Assembly: GCA_035628875.1 (NCBI GenBank)
Contig: DASPIZ010000029.1
Coordinates: 5,815-69,814 of the forward strand
Source: Ohtaekwangia sp035628875
GTDB taxonomy: Bacteria; Bacteroidota; Bacteroidia; Cytophagales; Cyclobacteriaceae
Direction of reading: 5' to 3'
Length of the DNA: 64,000 bases
Shown one piece after another: positions 45,806 to 54,836 of this stretch. The translations under genes were made by a program, and so were the position numbers. The notes under the pieces were generated by a model, which worked only from the letters and a program-made list of their open reading frames with translations, was not told where the DNA came from and did no database searches. The stretch's first letter is position 1. Each line of letters begins with the position of its first letter.

Positions 45806-46909
45806 ATGAGTTACATTACTGCAATAGGCACCGCTAATCCAGACCATCGTTTCAATCAGACGACAATTGCGGACTTTATGGTTCAGGCCATGAAGCTTGA
45901 TGGATCGAATGAACGGAAACTTCGTACACTTTTTAAAGCCAGTGGAATAGATCACAGGCATTCCGTAATTGAAGATTATGGCAGGAAAGAAAACTTTACT
46001 TTTTATCCGAATGGCCTTGCTAGTGATCACTTTCCTTCAACGGAGACGCGACTCAGGGCTTTCCGTGAGAACGCATTACCCTTAAGTGTTCGTGCTGTAC
46101 AGGTTATGCTTAATCAATTGCCCGAGTTTGATGTTAAGAAGATCACGCACCTCGTGGTGGTATGTTGTACCGGCATGTATGCACCTGGCCTTGATATTGA
46201 ATTGGTGAAGTCATTGAAGCTTGCACCTACAATCGAACGAACCTGCATTACCTTCATGGGATGTTACGCTGCATTCAACGCCTTTAAGGTTGCAAATGCA
46301 TGCTGTAAAGGGAGTGAAGACGCAAAGGTGTTGGTTGTATGCACGGAGTTGTGCAGTCTTCATTTTCAACATACTTACTCAGAAGACAATCTGCTGGCCA
46401 ATACACTTTTTGCCGATGGGTCGGCAGCGGTTTTAGTAGAAGCAAGAACAGAACAAAAAAAACGCTTCGCCATGAAAGCATTTCACAGCGATCTTGCGCT
46501 TGAAGGTGAGAACGATATGGCGTGGTCGATTGGTGATTTGGGTTTTGAGATGAAGCTTACATCATACATTCCTGCAATTATTAAAAACGGTGTCTCGAAA
46601 CTAACCGATTCATTGTTGAGCAAAATTGGTAAACACATAGGCGATATCCGGTTTTTCGCGCTTCATCCCGGCGGAGTTAAAATACTCGAGTCAATTGAAA
46701 AGTCCCTGGGCATTACAAAGTCCCAAAATGCGCCTGCTTACGCTGTGCTGAAAGATTATGGCAACATGTCTAGCCCTACCGTTATTTTTGTTTTGAACGA
46801 ACTATTTAAAACCATGACATCAGAACATAACGATGAGCTCATTTTAAGTCTTGCTTTCGGTCCCGGCCTAACCTTGGAAAGTATGGTTTTGAAAATAGAA
46901 ACAACATAA
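45806..46909 (+). CDS. type III polyketide synthase (chalcone/stilbene synthase family)
   Basis: 367 residues. The catalytic triad of the family is complete: Cys153 in 'FMGCYAAFNAF', His287 in 'FALHPGGVK' and Asn320 in 'YGNMSSPTV'; spacing is as in plant and bacterial homologues. The N-terminus 'SYITAIGTANPDHRFNQ' and 'LVVVCCTGMYAPGLDIELV' also fit. The enzyme condenses malonyl-CoA units on an acyl starter to make resorcinols, pyrones or related rings. The nearby methyltransferase, flavoprotein and UbiA gene suggest that its ring is tailored, as in SrsABC. Starter and product cannot be told. Confidence 0.94.
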   Translation: MSYITAIGTANPDHRFNQTTIADFMVQAMKLDGSNERKLRTLFKASGIDHRHSVIEDYGRKENFTFYPNGLASDHFPSTETRLRAFRENALPLSVRAVQVMLNQLPEFDVKKITHLVVVCCTGMYAPGLDIELVKSLKLAPTIERTCITFMGCYAAFNAFKVANACCKGSEDAKVLVVCTELCSLHFQHTYSEDNLLANTLFADGSAAVLVEARTEQKKRFAMKAFHSDLALEGENDMAWSIGDLGFEMKLTSYIPAIIKNGVSKLTDSLLSKIGKHIGDIRFFALHPGGVKILESIEKSLGITKSQNAPAYAVLKDYGNMSSPTVIFVLNELFKTMTSEHNDELILSLAFGPGLTLESMVLKIETT

Positions 46910-46977
46910 AGAACCCGTATATGTAAATAACCTGAAGATTAATCTGATTGTAAAATGCCTCGGTTACGATAAGCAAA

Positions 46978-47075
46978 CTCGTAGCTCGAAGCTCGCAACT
47001 CAAGTCTCTTTCGAAACGCGACTAATGTAGTTGAAAACAACTTGAAGCTTGTCCCTTGAAGCTTGACGCTTGTCG
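46978..47075. repeat. noncoding degenerate repeat between PKS and methyltransferase
   Basis: Short repeats of 'GCTCGAAGCTCG' type (46978-47006) and 'CTTGAAGCTTG' twice (47041-47069) with partial inversion of each other. It fills the 196-base gap between the two genes and shows no open frame of note. Such stretches are frequent in Bacteroidota spacers. Confidence 0.5.
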
Positions 47076-47105
47076 AAAAATCTGTACAACAATAATATCA
47101 AATAA

Positions 47106-47813
47106 ATGCCTGATTTCTCCAAACGTTCATCGGCAATTGAAATAATGGATGATTTAAATTCATCGGGAACGATCATTGATCAAACCCTTCGCGAACTGGA
47201 GTTTATCAACACCTGGCTTGGGGGAAATGCGGTAACGCTACATGCGCTGGATAAAGTAGTTCAATCCAATCGTGGGATTAAAACTTTGAGCATAGCAGAT
47301 CTTGGATGCGGGGGCGGCGATATGTTGCGATTAATTAATAATTGGGCAATTAAACGAAGTATTCAAGTGCAATTAACGGGCATTGATGCGAATCCCAACA
47401 TCATCGCTTTTGCTAGAAATAATGTAGCGTTGCCAAATGTTCAATTTTGTTCTGTGGATATTTTCTCCGACGAATTCAAAAAGATGAATTTTGATGTTGT
47501 TGTAGGAACATTGTTCTTTCACCATTTTACCTCAGATCAGTTGATTGACTTCTTTCGCCAGCTCAGGCAACAAGTTAAGCTTGCGGTCATCATCAACGAT
47601 ATTCATCGTCATCCGTTGGCGTATCATTCCATCGCAATGCTTACAAAAACTTTTTCAAAATCTGCGATGGTTATTCACGATGCACCACTCTCTGTATTGC
47701 GTGCATTTAAGAAGGAAGAGCTGCGATTCATCTTCGATCAGGCCGGGTACCCGAAGTATACCATACAATGGAAATGGGCTTTCCGATGGGAGGTCGTATT
47801 ATATCCATCTTGA
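47106..47813 (+). CDS. SAM-dependent methyltransferase of the PKS locus
   Basis: 235 residues, class I Rossmann methyltransferase: SAM loop 'IADLGCGGGDML', 'LTGIDANPNIIAFARNN', 'VVVGTLFFHHFTSDQLIDFF' and 'AVIINDIHRHPLAY'. The N-terminus 'KRSSAIEIMDDLNSSGTIID' matches methyltransferases I associate with type III PKS genes. It follows the PKS by 196 bases on the same strand, and would be analogous to BpsB or SrsB, which O- or C-methylate polyketides. Substrate inferred, not shown. Confidence 0.87.
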   Translation: MPDFSKRSSAIEIMDDLNSSGTIIDQTLRELEFINTWLGGNAVTLHALDKVVQSNRGIKTLSIADLGCGGGDMLRLINNWAIKRSIQVQLTGIDANPNIIAFARNNVALPNVQFCSVDIFSDEFKKMNFDVVVGTLFFHHFTSDQLIDFFRQLRQQVKLAVIINDIHRHPLAYHSIAMLTKTFSKSAMVIHDAPLSVLRAFKKEELRFIFDQAGYPKYTIQWKWAFRWEVVLYPS

Positions 47814-47961
47814 AGCCGGGGTCTTGAATAAAATAACTGGCATAATTTTTACTAATTTTGATACAAGTCGTTCAGTTAGTTTTCGTAAACTGCTCCTTGT
47901 TGAAATGCGCGGTGAGACTAACACGATCAGTAATTATTAAATTCGGATCAATTCACAACTT

Positions 47962-48510
47962 ATGCGCTACATACAACCCTTTATTTTCGTTATGCTAATC
48001 GCGTTACTTGCGGCATGCGCAAAAATGCCTTTTGGAAGCAAGGTACGTGAACCGTTTCAAGGCAATGCGTATGAATCCAATAACCGCTTTTGGCGGGCTA
48101 GCGGGAAAGGAACAAGCTTGCAGGATAACATTGCCCGGGGAAAGGCTGATATCGATGCAAAATCACAACTTGCAGGCCAGGTGAATACCACCATGAAACA
48201 GGTTGCTGATCAATATCTGGGTCAAACTGAAAACGCCGATGCCGCTGATGTTGCAGATAAGTTCCAAAGTTTGGTAAGACAGGTCATGAATACCGACATC
48301 GCCGATGTTCGGAAAATAGGTGAGGAGAAATACTTTAATGAGAAGAGTAATGAATACACCGTCTTTATTGCTTATGAAATTAAGAAGAACGCCATGCTCC
48401 GGTATATGAAGAAGCAGGCCAAGGTGGATAAAACTGTAAATGAGCGACAACGCGATCTTATTGAAAAAATAATTGACCAGGAACTGGAAAAGGCGGAAGC
48501 AGATGAATGA
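47962..48510 (+). CDS. LPP20-like lipoprotein
   Basis: 182 residues with lipobox 'LLAAC' (Cys19). The domain has 'RFWRASGKGTSLQDNIARGKA', 'DIDAKSQLAGQVNTTMKQVA' and 'NEYTVFIAYEIKKNAMLRYM', a layout seen in LPP20/LPOB-like proteins that bind lipoprotein or peptidoglycan partners. The C-terminus is a charged helix ('VNERQRDLIEKIIDQELEK'). It stands alone with a terminator shared with the convergent htpG. Function unknown. Confidence 0.75.
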   Translation: MRYIQPFIFVMLIALLAACAKMPFGSKVREPFQGNAYESNNRFWRASGKGTSLQDNIARGKADIDAKSQLAGQVNTTMKQVADQYLGQTENADAADVADKFQSLVRQVMNTDIADVRKIGEEKYFNEKSNEYTVFIAYEIKKNAMLRYMKKQAKVDKTVNERQRDLIEKIIDQELEKAEADE

Positions 48511-48531
48511 AGATCTGGAAGACCTACAAAC

Positions 48532-48562
48532 AAAAAAGCACGCTGTGAACGTGCTCTTTTTA
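48532..48562. terminator. bidirectional terminator between lipoprotein gene and htpG
   Basis: AGCACG and CGTGCT around CTGTGAA, with an A-run on the left and a T-run on the right, so it can end transcription in both directions. Confidence 0.75.
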
Positions 48563-48581
48563 TTTTCATTGATATCGATGG

Positions 48582-50483
48582 TTACGAAACCAGTTCAACA
48601 CTCCTTTTAATGAAGCTTGTAAGCTCAGCTCCTGTTAACATGTTCTGTGATAACAATGCGAGATCACAAGCCTGTTTTGCGAGCTTCACTTTTTCTTCTT
48701 CTTGGTCAGCTTTCAAAATTTTCTGAACAATAGTGTGGTTGGCATTCACGGCCAGGTTATAATTATCGGGCATGGAACCCATGAAGGCGTAACCTCCACC
48801 TCCCGTGCGTGCCATGTCTTTCATCCTGCGCATAAATTCGCTCATGGTAATAACCACCGGGAATTCATCCGGTGACAGCGACTCGACGGCAACTGAAAAT
48901 GATTTGTTGTTAATGGCCTTTTCGAAAATACCTTTTACATGGTCTTGTTCTTCCTGGCTCAACACGCTTTCTACTTTCGTGTCCTTGTCGATCAGCTTAT
49001 CAACGGTATCGCTATCTACACGCTTGAGCTGAGTCTTTTCAAGTTTCTGTTCAAGTGAGTTGATGAAGTGACTATCTAAAACGCCATCGAGTTGAAGTAC
49101 ATCATATGATTTTGCCTTCGCAGCCTGGATGAAGCTATCCTGTTTGCCCGGATCAGAGCTGTATAAGTAAACCAGTTGCCCTTCTTTATCGGTTTGATTT
49201 GTTTTTACTTTCTCTTTGTATTCGTCCTGTGTAAAACATTGTTTGTCTACGTTTTTAAAGAGCACAAAATCTTTTGCTTTTTCATAAAACTTCTCATCGC
49301 TGATCATACCATATTTGATGAAGATGTTGATATCATCCCATTTCTTTTCAAAATCAGCGCGATCTTTTTTGAACAGTTCTTGTAATTTATCCGCTACCTT
49401 TTTGGTGATGTGCTGGCTGATCTTTTTTACACTGGTATCGCTTTGCAAGTAACTACGCGACACGTTTAGCGGGATGTCTGGTGAATCTAATACTCCGTGT
49501 AGAAGCATTAAGAAATCAGGTACAACATCCTTCACTTCATCGGTGATGAATACCTGCCGTGAATACAACTGGATTTTATTTTTCTGTAGTTCAAAATCGT
49601 TTTTCACTTTCGGGAAATATAGGATCCCGGTTAAACTGAAAGGAAAATCAACATTGAGATGGATCCAGAACAAAGGGTCTTCTGAAAACGGGTACAATGT
49701 TTTGTAGAAGGCAAGATAGTCTTCATCTTTCAGGTCTTTGGGTGACTTCGTCCAGAGTGGGGAAGGGTTATTGATAATCCGGTCTTTTTTAACCGTTTTG
49801 TATTTTGGTTTACCTTCTTCATCTACGCCATCTTCAACGCTTTCATCTTCGGTACCGAATTTGATTTCAACGGGTAAGAACTTACAGTATTTTTCAAGAA
49901 TTCCCTTGAGTCTCCATTCATCCAAAAATTCTTCTGAATCGGCATTGATATGAAGGATCACATCGGTGCCACGTTCCGTGCGTGTAGCCGCAGACAATTC
50001 GAATTCAGTAGAGCCATCACATTCCCAGCGAGCTGCTTCATTTTCACCAACTTTATATGAACGCGAAATCACCTCCACCTTATCAGCCACCATAAAGGCA
50101 GAATAAAACCCTAGTCCGAATTTACCGATGATGTCTTTGGCGTCGCCTTTGTCCTTGAATTTTTCAACAAACTCGGCTGCTCCTGAGAAGGCAATCTGGT
50201 TAATGTACTTTTTAATCTCCTCGCCGGTCATACCCAGTCCCTTATCGCTAACGGTGATGGTTTTTTTCTCCTTGTCAAAACTCACATCAATTTGCAGTTC
50301 ACCCAGTTCTCCATTGAATTCGCCCATGGAAGCAAGCTTCTTCAGCTTTTGAGTTGCATCTACTGCATTGGAAACCAACTCCCGCAAAAAGATTTCATGA
50401 TCGGAGTAAAGAAATTTCTTGATAATCGGAAAAATGTTCTCCGTATGAATCGATATTGTCCCTTTTTCTAATGTTTCTGCCAT
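48582..50483 (-). CDS. htpG: molecular chaperone HtpG (Hsp90 family)
   Basis: 633 residues, the normal length. The GHKL ATP site is clear: 'FLRELVSNAVDATQKL' (Glu and Asn), 'VSDKGLGMTGEEIKK' and 'IGKFGLGFYSAFMVADKV'. The middle domain has 'IPLNVSRSYLQSD' with the catalytic Arg, and the C-terminal domain drives dimerisation. HtpG is a cytosolic ATP-driven chaperone. It is transcribed alone from the minus strand, between two terminators. Confidence 0.97.
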   Translation of the reverse strand: MAETLEKGTISIHTENIFPIIKKFLYSDHEIFLRELVSNAVDATQKLKKLASMGEFNGELGELQIDVSFDKEKKTITVSDKGLGMTGEEIKKYINQIAFSGAAEFVEKFKDKGDAKDIIGKFGLGFYSAFMVADKVEVISRSYKVGENEAARWECDGSTEFELSAATRTERGTDVILHINADSEEFLDEWRLKGILEKYCKFLPVEIKFGTEDESVEDGVDEEGKPKYKTVKKDRIINNPSPLWTKSPKDLKDEDYLAFYKTLYPFSEDPLFWIHLNVDFPFSLTGILYFPKVKNDFELQKNKIQLYSRQVFITDEVKDVVPDFLMLLHGVLDSPDIPLNVSRSYLQSDTSVKKISQHITKKVADKLQELFKKDRADFEKKWDDINIFIKYGMISDEKFYEKAKDFVLFKNVDKQCFTQDEYKEKVKTNQTDKEGQLVYLYSSDPGKQDSFIQAAKAKSYDVLQLDGVLDSHFINSLEQKLEKTQLKRVDSDTVDKLIDKDTKVESVLSQEEQDHVKGIFEKAINNKSFSVAVESLSPDEFPVVITMSEFMRRMKDMARTGGGGYAFMGSMPDNYNLAVNANHTIVQKILKADQEEEKVKLAKQACDLALLSQNMLTGAELTSFIKRSVELVS

Positions 50484-50504
50484 AGTTGTCAGTTTTGATA
50501 GCTA

Positions 50505-50536
50505 TAAAATAAAAAATCCTCGAAGCCCGAGGATTT
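50505..50536 (-). terminator. terminator of the 50581-51021 gene
   Basis: AAATCCTCG and CGAGGATTT around five bases, followed on the minus strand by a T tract. It lies between the stop at 50581 and the htpG start at 50483. Confidence 0.85.
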
Positions 50537-50580
50537 CAAATGTTATTCCAGAAACGTTAAGATGTCAGGATGACAGTATT

Positions 50581-51021
50581 TCACCGCTTAAAAACATAGC
50601 GTGTGATGAAGATACCATTCCCGTCGGTCTCTCCTGCATCGCTCTCCACGCCACTTGAAACGAACACGAGTTCCCAGCCTTCTTTTGCCATTTCAGTGAG
50701 TTTGGAGGAGATAACAGCGTCGTTAGAAGCGATGTTCTGAAAATTTATGCCCGCCGCACTGTAAAAGTTCAGCAACTTGGTTTCATCAAAATTCTCGATT
50801 TTGATGTCATCGCGTTTTACATCACCCTGGTCAGACTTTTTGCCATTCGTCCGCGATGTAGTTAATGGTTTATAATCCGCCGGATCTTTATGGTCGATAA
50901 TCCGGGACCGCCCGATTCCCATAGGAACAATGGATTCAATGGTGGTTACTACCCGGTATTCCTGTGCAGATGCCACAATACAAACCAGTAGAAGGAGTAC
51001 GGTTAAGCTGTTTTTAATCAT
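50581..51021 (-). CDS. secreted hypothetical protein, DUF4177-like end
   Basis: 146 residues with signal peptide 'LLLVCIVASAQ'. The C-terminal part 'LTEMAKEGWELVFVSSGVES' and 'GIFITRYVFKR' resembles DUF4177, a small alpha-beta domain in which a 'GWELV' stretch is typical. The middle is polar and perhaps flexible ('TTSRTNGKKSDQGDVKRDD'). Monocistronic with its own terminator. Function unknown. Confidence 0.7.
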   Translation of the reverse strand: MIKNSLTVLLLLVCIVASAQEYRVVTTIESIVPMGIGRSRIIDHKDPADYKPLTTSRTNGKKSDQGDVKRDDIKIENFDETKLLNFYSAAGINFQNIASNDAVISSKLTEMAKEGWELVFVSSGVESDAGETDGNGIFITRYVFKR

Positions 51022-51361
51022 AGTATTAAATTATACAACCTTATACTTCAAACCCTGAATTTTGTTTCAGCTCCGAAAAAAAGAAATTCTTAACTCGCGC
51101 TTAACTCGCGCAAGCGTCTCGCTTAGGCGCAAATAAAATTGAGCATCCCCTTAAGGCGAAGCAGAATACCAAGATCTGCATTAAAGTACCGTTAGGATGA
51201 CATATTGGTAGGACTCCAATCACAATAAACAACAAGTGCCGTAGGCACGACATAAAACGCGTTAGAAATGCATACCGACCTAAGGGCTCGTCATGAACAG
51301 CTACGACTCCCCGCCAACTTCTCAACCGACGTGCATTCTATCGTCTCATCAAACCATTATC
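51022..51361. repeat. noncoding region with palindromic and direct repeats
   Basis: No credible gene in 340 bases. TTAACTCGCGC occurs twice in tandem (51090-51111), followed by a hairpin of GCGC-AAGCG and CGCTT-AG-GCGC (51108-51130). At 51194-51212 'CCGTTAGGATGACATATTGG' occurs, and at 51236-51248 GTGCC-GTA-GGCAC forms a short hairpin within 'AAGTGCCGTAGGCACGACAT'. These motifs look like the dispersed intergenic repeats seen in Bacteroidota. An open frame on the minus strand through it is a by-product. Confidence 0.65.
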
Positions 51362-53290
51362 CTACAACGTAGTCTTTTCCGGAACACTGCGACGAAGGTG
51401 CTTTTCGAAAAACTTTTCCATGGCACCGTAAAACTCGAATTGATTTTCCTGATTGTAAAAACCGTGACCTTCATTGTCCTTAACGATGTACTCTACCGCA
51501 AGCCCTTTTTTCTGCAAAGCTTCTACGATTTGATCTGACTCAGCTTTATTGACCCGAGGATCATTGGCTCCCTGAACCACAAGCAACGGACATTTTATTT
51601 TATCGATGTTATTAACCGGAGATACCTTTGCGAGCGCAAGGCTATCAGCCTTTGGATCACCAACCATTTCGTATAACATTTTACGATAGGGCTCCCAATA
51701 TGGCGGTATCGAATTCATGAACGTAAACATGTTTGATACACCAACATAATCTACAGCGCAAGCATACAATTCAGGGGTTTTTGTAATACCTGCAAGTGTG
51801 GCATAGCCGCCGTAACTTGCGCCGTAAATGGCAATGCGTGTTGAATCGGCGATCCCTTCGTTGATCAGCCACCGTACACCATCGGTGATATCGTCTTGCA
51901 TGGTCCCGCCCCATTCTTTAAACGAGGCTTCCCAGAATTTTCTTCCATATCCGGTCGATCCCCTGAAATTCATTTGTAACACAGCATAACCACGGTTGGC
52001 AAGGAATTGAATTTCCGGATTAAATCCCCATCCATCGCGTGCCCAGGGCCCACCGTGTGGGTTTACAACCACCGGAAGATTTTTAGGATCTACGCCTTTC
52101 GGTAAGGTGAGGTAACCATGAATGGTAAGCCCGTCACGCGACGTGTAGGTAATGGGTTGTACGCGTGCCATGTTTTTTTCCTTTAGCCAGGGTTTGAAGT
52201 CAGCAAGTTTGGTGAATTGGTCCCCGTTCACATCGTAGAAATAATACCCGCCGAAATAACGATCACTGTTCACGTAGACCAAGAGCTTATCTTCTGCTTT
52301 ATTTTTGCGTGCAATGAAGAAAGCGTAATCCGGAATTTCTTTTTCAATTTTTTCAACGATGGATTTTGTTTGATCATCCACTACATGGCGTTGTGGTTTA
52401 TCAGTTTGATAATAGATCTCCGTAATGACTTTTCTTTTGCGTGAATAATCAAATCCGTCGAGGTCCACATCAGGATGTTCATAGATTACTTTGATTTCTT
52501 TCGCGGTGTTGGGATCAAACTCTACAAGCGCCGTTTTATCCCGCCCAATATTCGATAACGCATATAAATTTTTGTTGTCGAACGTAAAAATTACCGGGCT
52601 TAATGTTTCTCTAAACGAAGTAGTGAGGACCGTTTTAAAAGGATGCTTTTCAGTTTCACGATATAACAAGCTGTTGTTTACACCATCACTTGTTACTGCG
52701 GCTCTTATTTTTCCTTCATGATCGGTAACCCACCCCGTAATATTTCCCGGATTCTCTGCCACCATGGTCATCTCTCCGGTATTGGTATTCAATAAATAGA
52801 CATCAAATAACTGTGCGTTTCTTTTGTTATGCTGAATAAGCAATTCGTTGGGTCGGTCCTCGAGGATATCAACCACCGAAGCCTGTACTTTTTCGAATGG
52901 TGTATGATCAACGAGGTTTGATCCGTCCGGTTTAACGGAAAGGATATGCGTATTTTCATCACCGCCAACATCTTTAACATAAATAATACGTTCGTCACTT
53001 TCCCATTCAGCATTATAAATGCTTCTTTCTGTTTCGGCGGTAAGCGGTATGGCCGTAGTATCACCAAGCTTCTGGAAAAACACATTCATTCTTCCCTGAT
53101 GTGGCGCGCGAAAGAGAATCATTTCTCCGTTGGGCGAAATGCGATAACCGGCACGCAACGGATCTTTAAAAAAATCTTCCATTGCCACAGGCTGAGCTGG
53201 ATCTTCCTTAGTGAGTTTTTCTTCGGTTCTACATTGTGTTAACGCAAAGAAAACCAGGGGCAAAATTGCCAGGCAGAAGGGTCTTTTCAT
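51362..53290 (-). CDS. S9-family serine peptidase, lipoprotein
   Basis: 642 residues with lipobox 'FALTQC' (Cys20). About 40-380 is a beta-propeller; the alpha/beta-hydrolase domain follows, with catalytic Ser in 'IYGASYGGYATLAG' (near 490), Asp in 'VQGANDPRVNKAE' and His in 'NEGHGFYNQ'. The oxyanion region 'VVNPHGGPWARDGWGF' is present too. It cleaves short peptides after Pro, Ala or similar residues, in the periplasm or on the outer membrane. It is transcribed alone, 68 bases after a DUF4293 gene. Confidence 0.93.
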   Translation of the reverse strand: MKRPFCLAILPLVFFALTQCRTEEKLTKEDPAQPVAMEDFFKDPLRAGYRISPNGEMILFRAPHQGRMNVFFQKLGDTTAIPLTAETERSIYNAEWESDERIIYVKDVGGDENTHILSVKPDGSNLVDHTPFEKVQASVVDILEDRPNELLIQHNKRNAQLFDVYLLNTNTGEMTMVAENPGNITGWVTDHEGKIRAAVTSDGVNNSLLYRETEKHPFKTVLTTSFRETLSPVIFTFDNKNLYALSNIGRDKTALVEFDPNTAKEIKVIYEHPDVDLDGFDYSRKRKVITEIYYQTDKPQRHVVDDQTKSIVEKIEKEIPDYAFFIARKNKAEDKLLVYVNSDRYFGGYYFYDVNGDQFTKLADFKPWLKEKNMARVQPITYTSRDGLTIHGYLTLPKGVDPKNLPVVVNPHGGPWARDGWGFNPEIQFLANRGYAVLQMNFRGSTGYGRKFWEASFKEWGGTMQDDITDGVRWLINEGIADSTRIAIYGASYGGYATLAGITKTPELYACAVDYVGVSNMFTFMNSIPPYWEPYRKMLYEMVGDPKADSLALAKVSPVNNIDKIKCPLLVVQGANDPRVNKAESDQIVEALQKKGLAVEYIVKDNEGHGFYNQENQFEFYGAMEKFFEKHLRRSVPEKTTL

Positions 53291-53358
53291 AACAGCTGGG
53301 TTTGATTGAAAGTAAATCTAAGCAATCATCCCAACTGGTGAAATGGGTTAGATTAAAA

Positions 53359-53817
53359 TTACCGCAAGCGATCTGAGTCGCGAACAATCCTTTCGTCGCG
53401 GCGAATGAACCGCATGGCCAGCCAATTGCAGAGTACGGCCACGGCAGGTAACCACAAACCAAGGCTATAACTACCACCGCGTTCGTTAAGAAAGGTATTT
53501 CCAAAATAAACCGCCGCACCTAGCCCACCAGCCAGAAAAAGTGAATTAAGGGCACCCAGTTTTATCTGGAGCATACGGTTTTTATATTTTCCAATTTCAA
53601 TAACGGTTAGCATCATAGAAGCCATAAGAAGCACGGCGGTGAGGGCATAGGGCACGTAGAGTGTCGATTTAACCCCGTTTTCGGTAATCGAATAATGCAA
53701 GGCGTATAATTCATAAGTCTTTTCGCCGGATTCATAGATCCAGATCGGCAGAAAGATTGAACCGATTAAACTAAGGATAGCGATCAACAGAAATACAGTT
53801 TGAATTCTTTGCCACAT
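53359..53817 (-). CDS. DUF4293 family membrane protein
   Basis: 152 residues with four membrane helices ('FLLIAILSLIGSIFLPIWI', 'YVPYALTAVLLMASMMLTVI', 'LGALNSLFLAGGLGAAVYF', 'LGLWLPAVAVLCNWLAMRFI') and the typical 'MWQRIQTVFLL' start and 'FIRRDERIVRDSDRLR' end of DUF4293. This family is confined to Bacteroidota and its function is not known. A -7 box TACTTTTG lies 25 bases before the ATG. It is the upstream neighbour of the S9 peptidase on the same strand. Confidence 0.93.
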   Translation of the reverse strand: MWQRIQTVFLLIAILSLIGSIFLPIWIYESGEKTYELYALHYSITENGVKSTLYVPYALTAVLLMASMMLTVIEIGKYKNRMLQIKLGALNSLFLAGGLGAAVYFGNTFLNERGGSYSLGLWLPAVAVLCNWLAMRFIRRDERIVRDSDRLR

Positions 53818-53841
53818 GTGCGTGTTCAGTTAAATTGCTGG

Positions 53842-53849
53842 CAAAAGTA
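53842..53849 (-). promoter_or_regulatory. -7 box of the DUF4293 gene
   Basis: TACTTTTG on the minus strand fits TAnnTTTG, 25 bases before the ATG at 53817. No TTG at -33. Confidence 0.35.
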
Positions 53850-54016
53850 AAAATAAAATCAAACCGATCTATTAGAGCCTGGATCTTTCAATTCAACTGG
53901 AACTGATTTGAGGTAATCTTGCTTTGTTTTCATTAACTCTCGCGACTGTGCGTCAAAGAATTTAGCATCTACCCAATGCGGTAAGAAGCGATTAAATGAA
54001 AAGAAATGCGTTGGTC

Positions 54017-54024
54017 TATGTTTG
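54017..54024 (+). promoter_or_regulatory. -7 box of truA
   Basis: TATGTTTG fits TAnnTTTG, 44 bases before the truA ATG. No TTG at -33. The rest of the 250-base gap from 53818 shows nothing else. Confidence 0.35.
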
Positions 54025-54068
54025 ACAGGTATTGAAACAGATTTTACACATTATGCTAACTTTTAAAC

Positions 54069-54815
54069 ATGCGCTATTTTTTTGAAGTCAGCTATAAAGG
54101 AACAAGTTACAATGGGTGGCAATCGCAAAATAACGGCATTGGCGTACAAGCTGTTCTGGAAAATGCCTTAAGCAAAATATTGCGGAACCCGGTTGAAGTA
54201 ACCGGAAGTGGCAGAACGGATACTGGTGTTCATTGTGAACAACAGTTTTTTCATGTAGATACCGACAAAATTGATGAGATCCAGCTTCGTCAAAAAATGA
54301 ATTCTTTTCTTCCTTCCGACATTGCCATTCATTCCATTCACGCGGTTCGCGACGATGTGCATGCGCGGTATGACGCGATCGAACGAACATATAAATACCG
54401 AATTGTGCGGGAGAAGGATCCGTTTACCTACGGCATGCGATGGCACTTCTTTAAGCCGCTCAATGTTGAAAGCATGAATCAGGCTGCAGCCTTATTAATC
54501 GGCCAGCAGGATTTTGAATGCTTTAGCAAGGTAAATACAGATGTAAATCACTTTCTTTGCGACATTAAACTGGCAAGGTGGACTGAAGAAGAGCATACAC
54601 TGGTGTTCACGATTACGGCAAACCGTTTTTTACGTGGTATGGTAAGAGCAATCGTAGGTACATTGATCAATGTGGGTACGGGCAGCATCACAGAGAATGA
54701 CGTTAAAGCGATATTGAAAAGTCGTGATCGCAAAAAAGCCGGCGCGAACGTACCAGCTCAAGGCTTATTTCTGGTGCGCGTGAAGTATCCGGAAACAATT
54801 TTTTTAAAAAAATAA
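54069..54815 (+). CDS. truA: tRNA pseudouridine(38-40) synthase
   Basis: 248 residues, normal for TruA. 'YKGTSYNGWQSQNNG' opens the fold, the catalytic Asp is in 'GSGRTDTGVHCEQQ' (near 51), and 'FSKVNTDVNHFLCDI' and 'ANRFLRGMVRAIVGTL' mark the second half. It isomerises uridines 38-40 in the anticodon arm of many tRNAs. The stop is 21 bases before the next ABC gene; the two are probably cotranscribed. Confidence 0.96.
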   Translation: MRYFFEVSYKGTSYNGWQSQNNGIGVQAVLENALSKILRNPVEVTGSGRTDTGVHCEQQFFHVDTDKIDEIQLRQKMNSFLPSDIAIHSIHAVRDDVHARYDAIERTYKYRIVREKDPFTYGMRWHFFKPLNVESMNQAAALLIGQQDFECFSKVNTDVNHFLCDIKLARWTEEEHTLVFTITANRFLRGMVRAIVGTLINVGTGSITENDVKAILKSRDRKKAGANVPAQGLFLVRVKYPETIFLKK

Positions 54816-54836
54816 AAAATAATTCATCCGATATCA

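Noticed and set aside
51101..51325. 74-codon open frame on the minus strand
   Set aside because: It lies wholly in the palindromic repeat region and shows no domain or promoter.
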